From: Trueperaceae bacterium
Lineage (GTDB): Bacteria > Deinococcota > Deinococci > Deinococcales > Trueperaceae
Reading direction: 5' to 3'
Assembly (NCBI GenBank): GCA_007122815.1
Contig: SKSV01000384.1
Span: 1 to 7,445, forward strand
Length of the DNA: 7,445 bases
The notes beneath the pieces are model-generated. The model worked only from the letters and a program-made list of their open reading frames with translations, searched no databases and was not told the origin of the DNA. Every line of letters begins with the position of its first letter. Position 1 is the stretch's first letter. The position numbers and the translations under genes are program-made. Positions 6,163 through 7,445 of this stretch are shown in pieces.

Positions 6163-6782
6163 GGGCGCTCGAGCTCCTCCGGGAAGCGTCGAGAGACGTC
6201 GTGTGGCGCAGCCTCCTCGTGATGGCTGCGGCCGCGCTCCTGGTGATGGTCGCGTACGCCAGCGGTCTGCCGGAGCGTGCCGCTGCGAGCGCCCGACACG
6301 CCGATTCTGCGCATAGCACGAGCGCGGCGAGCGAGGCCAGCTTCCTCTCGCGCCTGATCGCTCACCGCCAAGAGGCGCTCGAGCGCGCCCAGGAGATCCT
6401 GCACCTCACCGAACGCGAGGAGGTGCGTGACCTAGCTGCGATGGTCTTGCGCGACCACGGGCCCGAGATCGGCCTGCTCGAGGCTTGGCTAAGCGAGGTT
6501 CAGGGCGAGCCGACCGCGACGGAGTCGCACGAACCGGTCATGCGGCGCTTCGTCGGGCTGCGCGCTCACGAGGCCGACCAAGTGTTCGTGGCCGACATGA
6601 TCCATCATCACGAAACGGTGGCGGCGCTGGCGGAGTCCTACCTAGCGTTGCGGCGGCCCAAGCGACCCGAGGTGGTGGCGCATGCCGAGGGATCAATGCA
6701 CGCCCAGCTGGCCGAAACCCCCGTGTTGCGGCTGATGCTCCAGATGTGGGGCGTGGCTCCGGTCGATCACGAGTCCCACTGA
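6159..6782 (+). CDS. Membrane-anchored or secreted DUF305 protein coupled to copA
   Basis: A 207-residue protein with a basic N-terminus, one hydrophobic segment (about 18-36, anchor or uncleaved signal; AYA35 is a weak cleavage site) and two DUF305 modules. The first module is degenerate: RLIAHR at 65-70 replaces the usual (D/H)M(I/L)xHH, losing a Met and a His. The second keeps DMIHHH at 146-151 and a second helix ending in MLQMW. The tail DHESH adds two more His. The start overlaps the copA stop (ATGA), so translation is probably coupled and its amount tied to CopA. DUF305 relatives bind copper outside the cytoplasm; here it could accept Cu(I) leaving CopA (inference). It lacks the Met-rich linker and PepSY-like end of the other DUF305 protein in this window. 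It is the last gene of the operon, followed by a strong hairpin. Confidence 0.85.
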   Translation: MRALELLREASRDVVWRSLLVMAAAALLVMVAYASGLPERAAASARHADSAHSTSAASEASFLSRLIAHRQEALERAQEILHLTEREEVRDLAAMVLRDHGPEIGLLEAWLSEVQGEPTATESHEPVMRRFVGLRAHEADQVFVADMIHHHETVAALAESYLALRRPKRPEVVAHAEGSMHAQLAETPVLRLMLQMWGVAPVDHESH

Positions 6783-6798
6783 GCCTACTCAGGGTGAC

Positions 6799-6836
6799 CT
6801 CGGGCCCGCCGCGAACGGAGACACGGCGGGCCCGAG
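6799..6836. terminator. GC-rich 13-bp inverted repeat ending the copper operon, possibly bidirectional
   Basis: CTCGGGCCCGCCG (6799-6811) pairs perfectly with CGGCGGGCCCGAG (6824-6836) around a 12-base loop, 17 bases after the DUF305 stop. It lies between two converging genes and could stop transcription from both sides. Neither strand has a T-tract after the stem, so it is not a classical intrinsic terminator; termination at a U-less hairpin, Rho action or 3'-end protection of the mRNA are all possible. The stem is certain; the termination role is probable. Confidence 0.7.
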
Positions 6837-6893
6837 TATGGACATGCGGGCGCGCTCCGTCGGTTCACCCGATGGCACGCCCGTCACTCGAGG

Positions 6894-7445
6894 TCACTGC
6901 GGGATGATCAGCACCATCCCTGAGAAGATCAGGTCGGGATTCTCCAGGTTGGCGTTCGCCTCCAGGATCTCCGGCCAGCGGTTGCCGTCACGGTAGAAGA
7001 ACGTCGCGATGGACGAGAGCGAGTCACCAGGCTGAACCGTGTAGATCCCACGGGCGCCCGTTAGGCGTGCGATCTCGGCCTGAGTGGCTTCCAGGTCGGA
7101 CTGCACGGCGGCGAGCTGGTCCTGCTGGGCCTGGGTCAGCTGCTGCAACCCGGCTTGCTCCTCCAGCAAGCCCGAGAGTTCGTCGGTCAACTCAGCGGCG
7201 CGCCCCTGAGCGTCTGCCAACTGCTCCTGGACGCTCTCGCTACGAACCTCAGCGGTCTCCAGGCGAGTCTCGAGCTGAACCAGCTCGGCCTCGAGCTCGT
7301 CGCGGGTCTGCGCCAGGGCGGCCCGCTCGTCGCTCAGGGCCGCGAGCTCCTGGGTGAGCGCCTCGCGCTCGGCCTCCAACGCCGCGATCGCAGCCGCAGA
7401 CGCCTCCTCGCGCGCCTCCAGCTCCACATCCCGCGCCTCGAGAGC
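6894..7445 (-). CDS. Coiled-coil protein with C-terminal LysM domain (5' end outside the window)
   Basis: The reading frame stays open to the window edge, so the start lies beyond 7445; a GTG at 7427 is in frame but lies within coiled-coil sequence and is not convincing. The visible 183 codons give about 130 residues of heptad-like Glu/Leu/Ala/Gln coiled coil (such as LEAEREALTQELAALSDERA) followed by a 49-residue LysM domain at the very C-terminus, from YTVQPGDSLSSIATFF to SGMVLIIPQ. LysM binds peptidoglycan or related glycans, so the protein is expected in the envelope, with the coiled coil as spacer or oligomerisation rod. A signal peptide or membrane anchor would be in the missing part. 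It is convergent with the copper operon and separated from it by the inverted repeat at 6799-6836; nothing ties it to copper. Confidence 0.85.
   Translation of the reverse strand, partial: ALEARDVELEAREEASAAAIAALEAEREALTQELAALSDERAALAQTRDELEAELVQLETRLETAEVRSESVQEQLADAQGRAAELTDELSGLLEEQAGLQQLTQAQQDQLAAVQSDLEATQAEIARLTGARGIYTVQPGDSLSSIATFFYRDGNRWPEILEANANLENPDLIFSGMVLIIPQ

Noticed and set aside
1..7445. Frequent CTAG tetranucleotides (for example near 91, 386, 2203, 2221, 3059, 4475), suspected as a special signal
   Set aside because: A rough count of under twenty is about what the base composition predicts. The tetramer is merely not avoided as it is in many enterobacteria, so it says little here.

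Overview
The window is GC-rich, densely coding bacterial DNA whose recognisable theme is copper handling. Eight genes are supported: seven on the plus strand and one, cut by the right edge, on the minus strand. No rRNA, tRNA, CRISPR array, insertion sequence or prophage gene is visible. The lineage cannot be proven from this window. The gene order copZ-csoR-copA, a CsoR with a Cys-His-His rather than Cys-His-Cys metal site, and a -10-like TANNNT box six bases before a start codon (leaderless style) together suggest a high-GC member of Deinococcota (Thermus/Deinococcus/Truepera relatives). This is an inference.

Left block (about 1-2205). A small membrane protein with a C-terminal SHOCT motif (111-365) overlaps by ATGA with a secreted two-module DUF305 protein (362-1327). 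The DUF305 protein carries an unusual Met/His-rich pentapeptide repeat linker and a PepSY-like C-terminus. Next is a secreted fibronectin-III plus discoidin-like (F5/8 type C) protein (1378-2205). A multi-pass membrane protein with the His/Asp pattern of YdjM-like putative metal-dependent hydrolases follows (2288-2887).

Central block (about 2857-6782). A sequence very close to the CsoR operator of Mycobacterium tuberculosis lies directly after the membrane-protein gene. Downstream is a tight operon: copZ (Cu(I) chaperone), csoR (repressor, GTGA overlap with copZ), copA (Cu(I)-exporting P1B-1 ATPase with two N-terminal heavy-metal domains) and a second DUF305 protein (ATGA overlap with copA). 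A perfect 7-bp hairpin sits just before the copA ribosome binding site. A perfect 13-bp GC-rich inverted repeat closes the operon.

Right edge. A minus-strand gene, truncated by the window end, encodes a long coiled coil followed by a C-terminal LysM domain. It converges on the copper operon.

Working model (inference): copper inactivates CsoR and the operon is expressed. CopZ ferries Cu(I) to CopA, and CopA exports it. Two exported DUF305 proteins, one translationally coupled to copA and one with a Met-rich tail encoded in the left block, would buffer or pass on the metal outside the cytoplasmic membrane. The left block lacks a recognisable CsoR box, so it may be under separate control.
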